Source: Alphaproteobacteria bacterium UBA7691 (GTDB taxonomy: Bacteria; Pseudomonadota; Alphaproteobacteria; Ferrovibrionales; Ferrovibrionaceae). From it: 13,253 nt of DNA. Each line of letters opens with the position of its first letter. The stretch's first letter is position 1. The position numbers and the translations under genes were made by a program. Location: contig DLGP01000084.1 of the NCBI GenBank assembly GCA_002482765.1, positions 610 to 13,862 of the forward strand, read 5' to 3'. This document shows, one piece after another, positions 1 through 7,207 of this stretch. Below the pieces are notes generated by a model, which saw nothing but the letters and a program-made list of their open reading frames with translations, searched no databases and had not been told where the DNA came from.

Positions 1-456
1 GAAGTTGAACGGCGTGATGCCGGCCACCACGCCCAGCGCCTGGCGCATGGAATACACGTCGATGCCGGTGGCGACAGAGTCGGAATACTCGCCCTTCAGC
101 AGATGCGGAATGCCGCAGGCAAATTCCACCACTTCCAGGCCGCGCTGCAACGAACCGCGCGCATCCGACACCACCTTGCCATGCTCGTTGGCGATCAGCA
201 GCGCGATTTCGTCGGCATGCTTCTCACAGAGTTCCTTGAACTTGAACATGACGCGGGCGCGCACCAGCGGCGACGTGCGCGACCAGGTCTCAAACGCACG
301 CTGGCTGTCGGCAATCGCGGCTTCCACTTCTTCCTTGGTGGCAAGCGGTGCGCGCGAGGCTACTTCACCGGTCGAGGGATTGTAGACATCGAGGAACCGG
401 CCGGACTGCCCCGCCACCTTTTTGCCGCCGATGAAGTGATACAGTTCCTTGGTCAT
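1..456 (-). CDS. mmsA: Methylmalonate-semialdehyde dehydrogenase (CoA-acylating), N-terminal part, runs off the left edge
   Basis: This enzyme family oxidises (methyl)malonate semialdehyde with NAD+ and CoA to propionyl-CoA or acetyl-CoA in valine and myo-inositol catabolism, in the cytoplasm. The 152 visible codons begin MTKELYHFIGGKKVAG and contain DVYNPSTGEV, a Q-R-A-F-x-x-W segment, a run through EKHADEIALLIANEHGK, and LQRGLEVVEFACGIPHLLKGEYS followed by MRQALGVVAGITPFNF. That combination, especially the E-x-x-E-F-A-C-G-x-P-H-L-x-K-G-E segment, is characteristic of MmsA rather than other aldehyde dehydrogenases. The catalytic cysteine (near residue 285 in the family) lies beyond the window. 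The ATG at 456-454 is preceded by an AGAGGGAC ribosome-binding site with suitable spacing. The gene is divergent from the histidine kinase. I am sure of the superfamily and fairly sure of the subfamily. Confidence 0.93.
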   Translation of the reverse strand, partial: MTKELYHFIGGKKVAGQSGRFLDVYNPSTGEVASRAPLATKEEVEAAIADSQRAFETWSRTSPLVRARVMFKFKELCEKHADEIALLIANEHGKVVSDARGSLQRGLEVVEFACGIPHLLKGEYSDSVATGIDVYSMRQALGVVAGITPFNF

Positions 457-488
457 TTCCGTCCCTCTGGTCTAAATACAACTGGGTT

Positions 489-506
489 GCAGGTATGGCA
501 GGTATG
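489..506. repeat. Perfect tandem 9-bp direct repeat in the mmsA upstream region
   Basis: The unit gcaggtatg occurs twice in succession (489-497 and 498-506), 33 to 50 bp upstream of the mmsA start codon. On the mmsA strand it reads CATACCTGC twice. It could be a direct-repeat operator or a chance duplication; nothing else in the sequence settles this. The rest of the 457-692 divergent spacer shows no promoter that I would call with confidence. Confidence 0.35.
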
Positions 507-692
507 GGCGCCGCTTGGTATTGGAATTTTTGCACAGCAGGTGGGCATAATTCCTCAACCTAGACTCCCGGTCGGCAACAGGAATAGCCCCCGCCGCCGA
601 TGCCAGCAAGCCATAGCCCGGGCGCCCCGTATTATTGTGCTGTGCAAGATAGCGGCTGGCGCAGGACGGGCGTTGCGGCTAAAACCTTGGCC

Positions 693-3455
693 ATGATACC
701 CCCCAGCCATTCGGCAACCACCGCGCAGCAAAAACTGCCGGCCAGACAGCTTGCGCGCTTAGACCGCGCCATGCGGCTGGCTGGCCTGGCCTTGCTTGCG
801 CTGGCAGCATTTTATGCCCTGGCCCTGGTTGAAAGCGATAGCTGGCGCCTGGCCTGGCTACCCGGCGCGCCGCCGCTGCATCTGGAAATGCTGATTTGTG
901 CTGTGATCGGCGCGGTTGGCCTGCTCGCCGGCCTGGCCCAGCAGCGCCTTGCCAGCCTTGCCGCGCTGGCCTTGGCCGCACTTGCCGGCCTGAGCCTGTT
1001 TGATGCCCTGCGCAGCCCAGACCTGGAGCGCGGCATGACATATCTCAGCGCCGCCGATGGCCTGGTTGCCCATATCGGCCATATGGGGCCGGTGGCCGCC
1101 ACCGGCTTCCTGTTCGCGGCGGTTGGCCTTGGCATCCCGGTGCTGCGCCCGGGCAGCAATACCGGCACCGCCCTGCATCTGCTGGTCTGGTCGGCAGCTA
1201 CCATGCTGGTGGCCTGGGGTTTTGTGCTGTGCCTGGGCGCGCTCGACCTGCTGCCGCAAACCCGGCTCTGGGCTGAACATGCCACTGCCCTGCTGCCGGT
1301 GGTGCCGGTCTATCTGCTGCTTGGCATCGGCTGCGCCGCCCGCTTTGCAGCGCATCGTGGCAAGGCGATTCCGCGCCCGCTGCTGCCGGCCCTGGTTGGC
1401 ATCCTGCTGCTGGGCACCAGCGCCTCTTTTGCCCTGTGGCAGGCGACCGGGCAGGCCGAGGAGCGCGCCCTGGAAACCGACATGGCGCAACATGCCCGCT
1501 GGTTCGACCATGAGCTGGGTCGCCGGCTGCACAATCGCAGCCGTATCATGGAAGTTTTGCAAGCAAGGCATGGCGAAACCTGGCAACAAGATAATGCCGC
1601 CCTGCGCCGCGATGTTGTCCTGGCGCTGCTAGCCGACGCCCAGATTGCCACCATCCAGTTTTTGAGCGCCGACGGCATTGCCTTGACCGAAGGCTGGACC
1701 GAAAGCAATGAGGCCGCCACGCAGCTACAGCTTGGCGACGGCCTGCATGAAGAATGGTTTGACCGTTTGCGGCGCGGCGACTTCGCCCCGGGCCATACGG
1801 AACTTTCCGCAGATGCGCGTTTCAGCGATGGCAATGAGGCCTTCGTTGTTCTGGCGCCGCTGGCTAATGCCGATGGCCGCACCAGCCTGCTGGCGGCCGG
1901 CATCCTGGCCATCCGGCAATTGGATGCCGTGGCCGCCATTGCCACCAGCTTCGGCTATGCGGTGCGCATTGAGCGCGACAATCGCATCATCTACCAGAAC
2001 GAACGCCAGAACATGCGCCGCAGCGTGGCCTTTCCGCTGACCACGCTGGGAGCGGAATGGAGCATCAATATCGGCCCGGCGCATGACACGCTGGAAGCCG
2101 CCAAACGTGTCCGGCCGGTGGCGGCGCTGACGCTGATTTCCTGCCTGCTGGCCACGGCGATGATCGCCGGCCTGGTGGCGCTGGCCTATCACGCCGTGGT
2201 TCAGCGCAGCGACATGGCGCAGGCCCGCGCCCGGCTACAGGAGACCAATGACCGTTTCGAGGCGGCGATGCGCGGCGCCCGTATCGGTATCTGGGATTGG
2301 AATATCGCCACGGGCGAAACCGTGATCATCGCCGGCTTCATCACGGCCGGCGGCATCGCACCGGAACGTGAGGTGCGGCGCTTCCCGAAAAACAGCTTCC
2401 TGGATCGGGTGCATCCGGAAGACCATGCGGTGATCCGCCAGCGTATCGGCCGGCATCTGTTTCGCGGCCAGCCTTGCGAAATGGAATTCCGCCTGCGGCG
2501 CGATGACGGCCTGTTTGTCTGGACCCTGGCGCGCGGCGCGGTGATCCGCGATGCCGATGACAAGCCGCTGCGCATGGTTGGCTCGATTGAGGATATTGAG
2601 GATATCCGGCGCCAGGTGATGGAGATGGAGCAGCAACAGCGCATCCTGGAAGCCCAGGCGGAAAGCCTGACCCAGGTGGCGCGCGACTTGGAACTGGCGC
2701 GCGATGCCGCCGAGGCCGCCAACCGGGCCAAATCCAGTTTCCTGGCAATGATGAGCCACGAAATCCGCACCCCCATGAATGGTGTGCTGGGCATGCTGAC
2801 CCTGCTGCGCGATGGCGGCATCGACAACCGCTTGCGCCATTATGCAGAAATCGCCGAGCAATCGGCGCGCGACCTGCTGGGCCTGATTGACGACATCCTG
2901 GAGGTTTCCAAAATGGAAGCCGGCAAGATGCGTATCGACACTGTGGATTTTGACCTGCGCCCCACCCTGGAAGCGCTGGTGATCCTGCACCGGCCGCGTG
3001 CGGAATCGGCCGGCAATCAATTGACCTTGCATATCCCGGATGATGTGCCGGAACACCTGATCGGTGATCCGATGCGGCTACGCCAGATTGTCACCAATCT
3101 GATGGGCAATGCGATCAAGTTCACCCAGCATGGCCGCATCGATCTGCGGCTGAGCGCCACCCCGCAGGATGCCGACCATATCCTGCTGCGCTGCGAGGTG
3201 ACCGATACCGGCATCGGTATCGAGCCGGCGATCCAGCAGCAACTGTTCCAGCCGTTCACCCAGGCTGATGCCAGCATCACGCGGCGTTATGGCGGCACTG
3301 GCCTGGGCCTCACCATCTGCCGCAATCTGGTGATGCTGATGGGCGGCGAGATTGGCGTGGTGAGCCAGCTTGGCGCCGGGGCGTGTTTCTGGTTCACGCT
3401 GCCGCTGCGTGTTGACCATGAAATGAGCGAACGGCTCGACGCCCTCTCCGGTTGA
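693..3455 (+). CDS. Membrane-bound PAS-domain sensor histidine kinase
   Basis: A sensor kinase of about 920 residues that autophosphorylates on His and passes the phosphate to a response regulator not present here. Seven hydrophobic segments (about 29-47, 64-82, 87-105, 134-152, 163-186, 198-217, 230-251) precede an extracytoplasmic region of about 225 residues (252-475) and an eighth segment (476-503). A cytoplasmic PAS domain (about 521-639, WDWN, HPEDH, RRDDG motifs) and a coiled-coil linker (640-679) follow. The HisKA H-box is SHEIRTPMNG with His689. The ATPase domain has the N-box (N802), G1 DTGIGIE (D838), F-box LFQPFTQAD and G2 GGTGLGL (867-873). The protein ends just after this, so there is no receiver domain. 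The start is uncertain: ATG 693 lacks a good ribosome-binding site, an in-frame ATG lies at 600 and another at 771. The signal sensed is unknown; an N-terminal multi-helix module before a periplasmic loop is seen in other sensor proteins, but I cannot name a family. Confidence 0.9.
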   Translation: MIPPSHSATTAQQKLPARQLARLDRAMRLAGLALLALAAFYALALVESDSWRLAWLPGAPPLHLEMLICAVIGAVGLLAGLAQQRLASLAALALAALAGLSLFDALRSPDLERGMTYLSAADGLVAHIGHMGPVAATGFLFAAVGLGIPVLRPGSNTGTALHLLVWSAATMLVAWGFVLCLGALDLLPQTRLWAEHATALLPVVPVYLLLGIGCAARFAAHRGKAIPRPLLPALVGILLLGTSASFALWQATGQAEERALETDMAQHARWFDHELGRRLHNRSRIMEVLQARHGETWQQDNAALRRDVVLALLADAQIATIQFLSADGIALTEGWTESNEAATQLQLGDGLHEEWFDRLRRGDFAPGHTELSADARFSDGNEAFVVLAPLANADGRTSLLAAGILAIRQLDAVAAIATSFGYAVRIERDNRIIYQNERQNMRRSVAFPLTTLGAEWSINIGPAHDTLEAAKRVRPVAALTLISCLLATAMIAGLVALAYHAVVQRSDMAQARARLQETNDRFEAAMRGARIGIWDWNIATGETVIIAGFITAGGIAPEREVRRFPKNSFLDRVHPEDHAVIRQRIGRHLFRGQPCEMEFRLRRDDGLFVWTLARGAVIRDADDKPLRMVGSIEDIEDIRRQVMEMEQQQRILEAQAESLTQVARDLELARDAAEAANRAKSSFLAMMSHEIRTPMNGVLGMLTLLRDGGIDNRLRHYAEIAEQSARDLLGLIDDILEVSKMEAGKMRIDTVDFDLRPTLEALVILHRPRAESAGNQLTLHIPDDVPEHLIGDPMRLRQIVTNLMGNAIKFTQHGRIDLRLSATPQDADHILLRCEVTDTGIGIEPAIQQQLFQPFTQADASITRRYGGTGLGLTICRNLVMLMGGEIGVVSQLGAGACFWFTLPLRVDHEMSERLDALSG

Positions 3456-3501
3456 TTTGATTCACGGCCTTTTAACCCTTCCTGGCGGAGACTTAAGCTC
3501 T

Positions 3502-3512
3502 CTCCCAGGGAG
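3502..3512. promoter_or_regulatory. CTCCC-A-GGGAG dyad overlapping the ribosome-binding site of the small HTH gene
   Basis: A perfect 5-bp inverted repeat around a central A lies 11 to 21 bases upstream of the ATG at 3523. Its right arm GGGAG is also the likely Shine-Dalgarno sequence. A small DNA-binding protein often binds dyads next to its own start, so this could be an autoregulatory operator, or the hairpin could mask the ribosome-binding site. Both are inference, and the arms are short. Confidence 0.3.
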
Positions 3513-3522
3513 CCTGCCCATC

Positions 3523-3765
3523 ATGCTGCCGCTTTATCCAATTGCGCCGCACCCCGCCGATCTGCTGCGTCAGGCCATTGCCCAGCGCGGCTACAGCCCG
3601 GAACGCTTCCGCAGCGAAGCCCGGTTGCAACCCAAGTTGTTCCGGGCGGTGATGAGCGGCAAGCGCCCGATCAAACTGGGCACCGCGATGCGCCTGGGCC
3701 GCTTCTTTGGCACCTCGCCCTGGGTGTGGATTGCTTTTCAGCAACGGTATGATAAAGCCCTTTGA
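3523..3765 (+). CDS. Small HigA/XRE-like helix-turn-helix protein, without an adjacent toxin gene
   Basis: An 80-residue protein with the HigA-antitoxin layout: HPADLLRQAIAQRGYSPERF, then a recognition-helix region (about residues 33-50, ending in SGKRPI), then TAMRLGRFFGTSPWVWIAFQQRYD. The last segment closely matches the family's 'T-A-x-R-L-x-R-x-F-G-T-S-x-x-x-W-x-x-x-Q-x-x-Y-D' ending. HigA proteins bind DNA as dimers and usually pair with a HigB RNase encoded just upstream. Here the upstream gene is a sensor kinase, so there is no partner toxin. The ATG at 3523 is preferred over an upstream TTG (3457) because GGGAG stands about 10 bases before it. The stop codon TGA (3763-3765) is immediately followed by the hemB ATG, so the two genes are very probably co-transcribed and translationally coupled. 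A role in regulating hemB is inference. The family call is firm; calling it an antitoxin would not be. Confidence 0.82.
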   Translation: MLPLYPIAPHPADLLRQAIAQRGYSPERFRSEARLQPKLFRAVMSGKRPIKLGTAMRLGRFFGTSPWVWIAFQQRYDKAL

Positions 3766-4782
3766 ATGAGCACAGACCGCCTGCCCCCCAGCCTGCCCAG
3801 TTTCCCCGCCGCCCGTCCGCGCCGCCTGCGCCGCGCCGATTGGACCCGCCGTCTGGTGGCCGAAAACCGCCTCAGTATCGACGATCTGATCTGGCCGCTG
3901 TTTGTGCATGAAGGGCCCGGCAATGCGCCGATCCCGTCAATGCCCGGTGTGGAGCGCCTGACAGTGGCCGCCGCCGCCGCCGCGGCGCGCGAGGCCGAGG
4001 CGCTGGGCATTCCCTGCATCGCCCTGTTTCCGGCCACCGATCCGGGCCTCAAGACCGAGGATGGCCGCGAGGCGACCAACCCGGATAACCTGATCTGCCA
4101 GACCGTGCGTGCCATCAAGGCAGCCACAACCAATCTTGGCGTGCTGTGCGATGTGGCGCTGGACCCCTATACCAGCCATGGTCATGACGGCCTGATCGTG
4201 GATGACGAGATTGTTAATGACGCCACGCTGGACGTGCTGGTGCAGCAGGCCCTGGTGCAGGCCCGCGCCGGCTGCGACATCATCGCGCCGTCCGACATGA
4301 TGGATGGCCGGGTTGCGGCAATCCGCGCCGCACTGGATGCCGAGGGTTTCCAGCGCGTGCAGATCATGGCCTATGCGGCGAAATATGCCTCAGCCTTCTA
4401 TGGCCCGTTCCGCGATGCGGTTGGTTCGGCGGCCAATCTCGGCCGTGGCGACAAGCGCACCTATCAGATGAATCCCGGCAATGGCGACGAAGCCCTGCGC
4501 GAAGTGGCGCTGGATATCGCCGAGGGCGCCGACATGGTGATGGTGAAGCCCGGCATGCCTTATCTGGATATCTGCTGGCGGGTGAAGCAGAGCTTCGGCC
4601 TGCCCACCTTCGCCTATCAGGTATCGGGGGAATACGCCATGCTGGCTGGTGCCGCCGAGCGCGGCTGGCTCGACCGCGCCCGTGTTGCCAGCGAAAGCCT
4701 GCTGAGTTTCAAACGCGCCGGCTGCGACGGTGTGCTGACCTATTTCGCCCGCGACGTGGCCCGCGCCCTCAAGGAAGGCTGA
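3766..4782 (+). CDS. hemB: Porphobilinogen synthase (delta-aminolevulinic acid dehydratase)
   Basis: HemB condenses two 5-aminolevulinate molecules into porphobilinogen, the first common tetrapyrrole step towards haem, sirohaem and cobalamin, in the cytoplasm. The 338-residue length is normal for the family. The two active-site lysines are visible: K206 in AYAAKYASAFYGPF and the Schiff-base lysine K261 in MVMVKPGMPYLD. The metal-site segment reads CDVALDPYTSHGHDG with Asp at 129, 133 and 141, where zinc-type enzymes carry cysteines; this is the Asp-type (magnesium or otherwise zinc-independent) active site known from Pseudomonas and many alphaproteobacteria. The ATG directly abuts the stop of the small HTH gene and has no strong ribosome-binding site of its own, which suggests translational coupling. 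The gene converges on the sulfatase with only seven bases between stop codons. Confidence 0.97.
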   Translation: MSTDRLPPSLPSFPAARPRRLRRADWTRRLVAENRLSIDDLIWPLFVHEGPGNAPIPSMPGVERLTVAAAAAAAREAEALGIPCIALFPATDPGLKTEDGREATNPDNLICQTVRAIKAATTNLGVLCDVALDPYTSHGHDGLIVDDEIVNDATLDVLVQQALVQARAGCDIIAPSDMMDGRVAAIRAALDAEGFQRVQIMAYAAKYASAFYGPFRDAVGSAANLGRGDKRTYQMNPGNGDEALREVALDIAEGADMVMVKPGMPYLDICWRVKQSFGLPTFAYQVSGEYAMLAGAAERGWLDRARVASESLLSFKRAGCDGVLTYFARDVARALKEG

Positions 4783-4789
4783 GGCCAAG

Positions 4790-6106
4790 TCAGCGCTGCG
4801 GCATGTCCTTGGCTGAATAGCCCAGGCTCACCACGGCCTCTTCCGGCACCGGCGGCATGCTGGCTTCCCACTCCTCCCAGGCCTGACGCATCTGCGCCAA
4901 GCGTTCCGGTTCGCGCTTGGCCAGGTTGGCGCGTTCGCGCGCATCGGCAACGATATTGAACAAATAATCGTTGCCATCCACCCGCAGATACTTCCAGGCG
5001 CCCGCCCGCATGGCGCGCTGCTGGCGATGCTTCATGCGCCAGAATAGCGGCCGCTCGACCAGATGCGTCGGATCATGCAGCAGCCGCGCCAGCGAAACGC
5101 CATCAAAGGGATAATCCGCTGCCGCCTCTGCGCCGCCCAGTTCCACCATGGTGGCAGACCAATCCATGGTCAGGCAAAGCTGGCCGCTGACCGAGCCTGG
5201 CGGTATCACCGCCGGCCAATGGGCGATCCACGGCACCCGGATGCCGCCTTCGGTCAGGTCCATCTTGCCGCCCACCAAAGGCCAGTTGTCGCTGAAACGC
5301 TCACCGCCATTGTCGCTGGTGAAAACGATCAGCGTGTTGTCCAACTGCCCGGTCTCGCGCAATGCCGCCACGATCCAGCCGATGCCTTCATCCATGTGAT
5401 GGATCATGCGGCGGTAGGTATCGATATTGCCGCCATCGAGGTGAAACAGGTTGTCCTTGACCTGGTTCGCCAAGTCGGCATCGTCGCGGGTTTCCCAGGG
5501 CCAATGCGGCGCGGTGTAATGCAGGCTGAGGAAAAACGGCGCGTCGGCTTGCTGCTGCCGCACAAAATCCGCTGCACGCTGCGACAGCAGGTCGGTCAGA
5601 TAACCAGGCGCAGCATGTTCGGCTTCATTCAGGTAAAGGTCATGCGCGCCATTGGTGCCGCAATGAGTGAAATAATCCACGCCGCCAGACATCGGCCCGA
5701 AAAACTCGTCATAGCCCGATTGTAGCGGCCCGAAAGCCGGCGGATACCCGAGATGCCATTTGCCGATCAGCGCGGTGCGGTAGCCGGCAGCCTTGAGCAA
5801 AGATGGCAATGTGGGATGCTCGGGCGGCAGGCCGAGGATGCTGCTGTTGCGGCTGCGGATGCTGATCGGTTCCTCGGCCGCGCCGCGCAATCTGTATTGG
5901 TAGCGGGCCGTCATCAGGGCAAACCGGGTGGGCGAGCAGACGGGCGAATTGGCGTAGCCATCGGTCAGGCGCAGGCCCTTGGCAGCGAGATCGTCCAGCA
6001 CCGGCGAAACCGGGCCGAATGCGGCATCACGACCGCCATAACAGCCAAGATCGGCAAAGCCGAGATCATCGGCGACAATGAATAGGATGTTGGGGCGTTG
6101 TGTCAT
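4790..6106 (-). CDS. Type I (formylglycine-dependent) sulfatase
   Basis: A 438-residue hydrolase of sulfate (or possibly phosphonate) esters in the alkaline-phosphatase fold. It begins with RPNILFIVADDLGFADLGCYGG, with metal-binding D13 and D14. The signature C-S-P-T-R (C57 to R61) is the site where a formylglycine-generating enzyme converts Cys to formylglycine; that enzyme is not encoded here. Other active-site residues are visible: K116 and H118 in GKWHLG, H201 in YTAPHWPW, D265-N266 in SDNGG and K281 in GGKMDLTEGG. Substrate cannot be read from sequence. The ATG at 6106 is preceded by AGGATTG at good spacing. An upstream in-frame TTG at 6166 would add 20 non-conserved residues spanning a hairpin and is rejected. 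With this start there is no obvious signal peptide, so the enzyme may be cytoplasmic. It lies downstream of a Bug-type binding protein, behind a terminator-like hairpin. Confidence 0.95.
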   Translation of the reverse strand: MTQRPNILFIVADDLGFADLGCYGGRDAAFGPVSPVLDDLAAKGLRLTDGYANSPVCSPTRFALMTARYQYRLRGAAEEPISIRSRNSSILGLPPEHPTLPSLLKAAGYRTALIGKWHLGYPPAFGPLQSGYDEFFGPMSGGVDYFTHCGTNGAHDLYLNEAEHAAPGYLTDLLSQRAADFVRQQQADAPFFLSLHYTAPHWPWETRDDADLANQVKDNLFHLDGGNIDTYRRMIHHMDEGIGWIVAALRETGQLDNTLIVFTSDNGGERFSDNWPLVGGKMDLTEGGIRVPWIAHWPAVIPPGSVSGQLCLTMDWSATMVELGGAEAAADYPFDGVSLARLLHDPTHLVERPLFWRMKHRQQRAMRAGAWKYLRVDGNDYLFNIVADARERANLAKREPERLAQMRQAWEEWEASMPPVPEEAVVSLGYSAKDMPQR

Positions 6107-6127
6107 GATCAATCCTGCTACGACCTG

Positions 6128-6158
6128 AAAATCCAGGCCGGCCAAGCACCGGCCTGGA
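6128..6158 (-). terminator. Hairpin between the Bug-protein gene and the sulfatase gene (intrinsic terminator or attenuator)
   Basis: A perfect 10-bp inverted repeat (tccaggccgg at 6132-6141, ccggcctgga at 6149-6158) encloses a 7-base loop. Read on the minus strand, it starts 11 bases after the stop codon of the Bug-protein gene, and the stem runs into TTTT before CAGG. The stem is strong and the T-run short, so partial termination is likely. This would lower sulfatase expression relative to the binding protein within one transcript, or protect the 3' end of the upstream message. Confidence 0.7.
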
Positions 6159-6169
6159 GATGACAAGGC

Positions 6170-7138
6170 TTATTCCGGCTTGAAGCCGGAGGCACGGATC
6201 GGCGGCCCCCAGCGTTCGTAATCCTGCTTCATGATGGCGCCGAGCTGCTCCGGGCCAAGGCCCGTCGGCTCCACGCCCATATCCAGCATGCGTTTATTCA
6301 TGGCCGGTTCATGGATGGCGTCAATCGCCGCCTTGGACAGCCGCTGCACAATGGCCGGCGGCGTGCCGGCCGGCGCAAACAACGCATACCAGGGCGCAGC
6401 AACCAGATCATAGCCCTGCTCGCGAAACGTCGGCACGTCAGGGAATTTCGGGCTGCGGCTCTCACCGGCCACGGCCAGCAGCCGCGCCTTGTTGCCATCA
6501 ACCAGCGACTGGATGTCGGCCACTACCGTCGACAAAGCGGCGATTTCACCCGCCGCGAGAGCCAGCATGGATGGCGCCGTGCCGCGATATGGCACATGCT
6601 GCAACTTGATCCCGGCGCTCTCGGCAAACATCACGCCAAAAAAATGCGGCAGGCTGCCGGATGCGGCAGAGCCATAAAAGCCATGCTTCTCCGGATCGGC
6701 TTTGACCCATTGCACATAGTCCTTGAGCGTCTTGGCCGGCACCTGCATCCCTACCCCCAGGCCGACCTGGAAATTGCTCAGATGCGCCACCGGGGCAAAA
6801 TCCTTGAACGGATCGTAATTAAGCTGCGCCCCGTAGCTATGGGGAAAGATCGACATCGTAGCCACCGGCGTCATCAGCAACGTGGTGCCATCCGGATTGG
6901 CGGCCTTCACCGTCTGATTGCCGATAATGCCGCCCGCCCCGGCCTTGTTCTCCACGATGACAGGCTGGTTCAGCCGCTTTGCCATCGCCTCGGCCAGCAC
7001 ACGCGCCAAGGCATCCGAGGTTGCGCCGGGTGGATAGCCGACAATGATCTTGATCACGCCGCTTTGCGCCCAAAGCTTGGGGCTGAACAAAGCAATCGCC
7101 GCGATCAGCAGGCATTGCACCAGAATTCTACTGCGCAT
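6170..7138 (-). CDS. Bug/TctC-type periplasmic solute-binding protein (tripartite tricarboxylate transporter family)
   Basis: A 322-residue secreted protein. A classic signal peptide (MRSR, hydrophobic core, likely cleavage after LWA at residue 24) leads into IIVGYPPGATSDALAR (about 31-46), the conserved first binding loop, and then ENKAGAGGIIGNQTVKAANPDG, the second family signature. The C-terminal half has the usual FPDVPTFREQGYD and LFAPAGTPPAIVQRL elements. Family members capture carboxylates, aromatic acids, amides and similar small molecules for TctAB-type permeases. No membrane subunits are encoded here, which is common for these often orphan proteins. The ribosome-binding site GGGAGGA stands close before the ATG. 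The gene is divergent from a MarR regulator and upstream of a sulfatase, which suggests an inducible uptake and degradation function. The ligand cannot be named. Confidence 0.93.
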   Translation of the reverse strand: MRSRILVQCLLIAAIALFSPKLWAQSGVIKIIVGYPPGATSDALARVLAEAMAKRLNQPVIVENKAGAGGIIGNQTVKAANPDGTTLLMTPVATMSIFPHSYGAQLNYDPFKDFAPVAHLSNFQVGLGVGMQVPAKTLKDYVQWVKADPEKHGFYGSAASGSLPHFFGVMFAESAGIKLQHVPYRGTAPSMLALAAGEIAALSTVVADIQSLVDGNKARLLAVAGESRSPKFPDVPTFREQGYDLVAAPWYALFAPAGTPPAIVQRLSKAAIDAIHEPAMNKRMLDMGVEPTGLGPEQLGAIMKQDYERWGPPIRASGFKPE

Positions 7139-7192
7139 GATGAATCCTCCCTGTTCTATGTTGTTGATCGAGTGTAGGGTCTGGCGCTTGAA

Positions 7193-7205
7193 TTGATCTA
7201 ATCAA
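7193..7205. promoter_or_regulatory. Possible MarR operator, TTGAT-CTA-ATCAA
   Basis: A dyad with perfect 5-bp arms and a 3-bp centre ends two bases before the marR start codon, in the 69-bp spacer between the divergent Bug-protein and MarR genes. A second TTGATC half-element lies at 7164-7169. MarR proteins commonly bind short imperfect palindromes in such divergent spacers, so this is a reasonable candidate for autoregulation and control of the Bug/sulfatase genes. The assignment is by position and symmetry only. Confidence 0.4.
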
Positions 7206-7207
7206 CT

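Noticed and set aside
103..696. Plus-strand open frame of 197 codons at the left edge
   Set aside because: Most of it is antisense to mmsA, whose minus-strand translation matches the family clearly; the remainder crosses the spacer and has no motif.
858..3056. Several long minus-strand open frames (858-1589, 2201-2827, 2235-3056) opposite the histidine kinase
   Set aside because: They mirror codon use of the kinase gene, show no domain and overlap conserved kinase motifs on the other strand.
3457..3765. HigBA-type toxin-antitoxin system
   Set aside because: Only the HigA-like component is present; neither neighbour resembles a HigB toxin, so I call it a DNA-binding protein only.
6107..6166. 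N-terminal extension of the sulfatase from a TTG at 6166
   Set aside because: The added 20 residues are not family-like and span the hairpin after the Bug-protein gene; ATG 6106 has its own ribosome-binding site.
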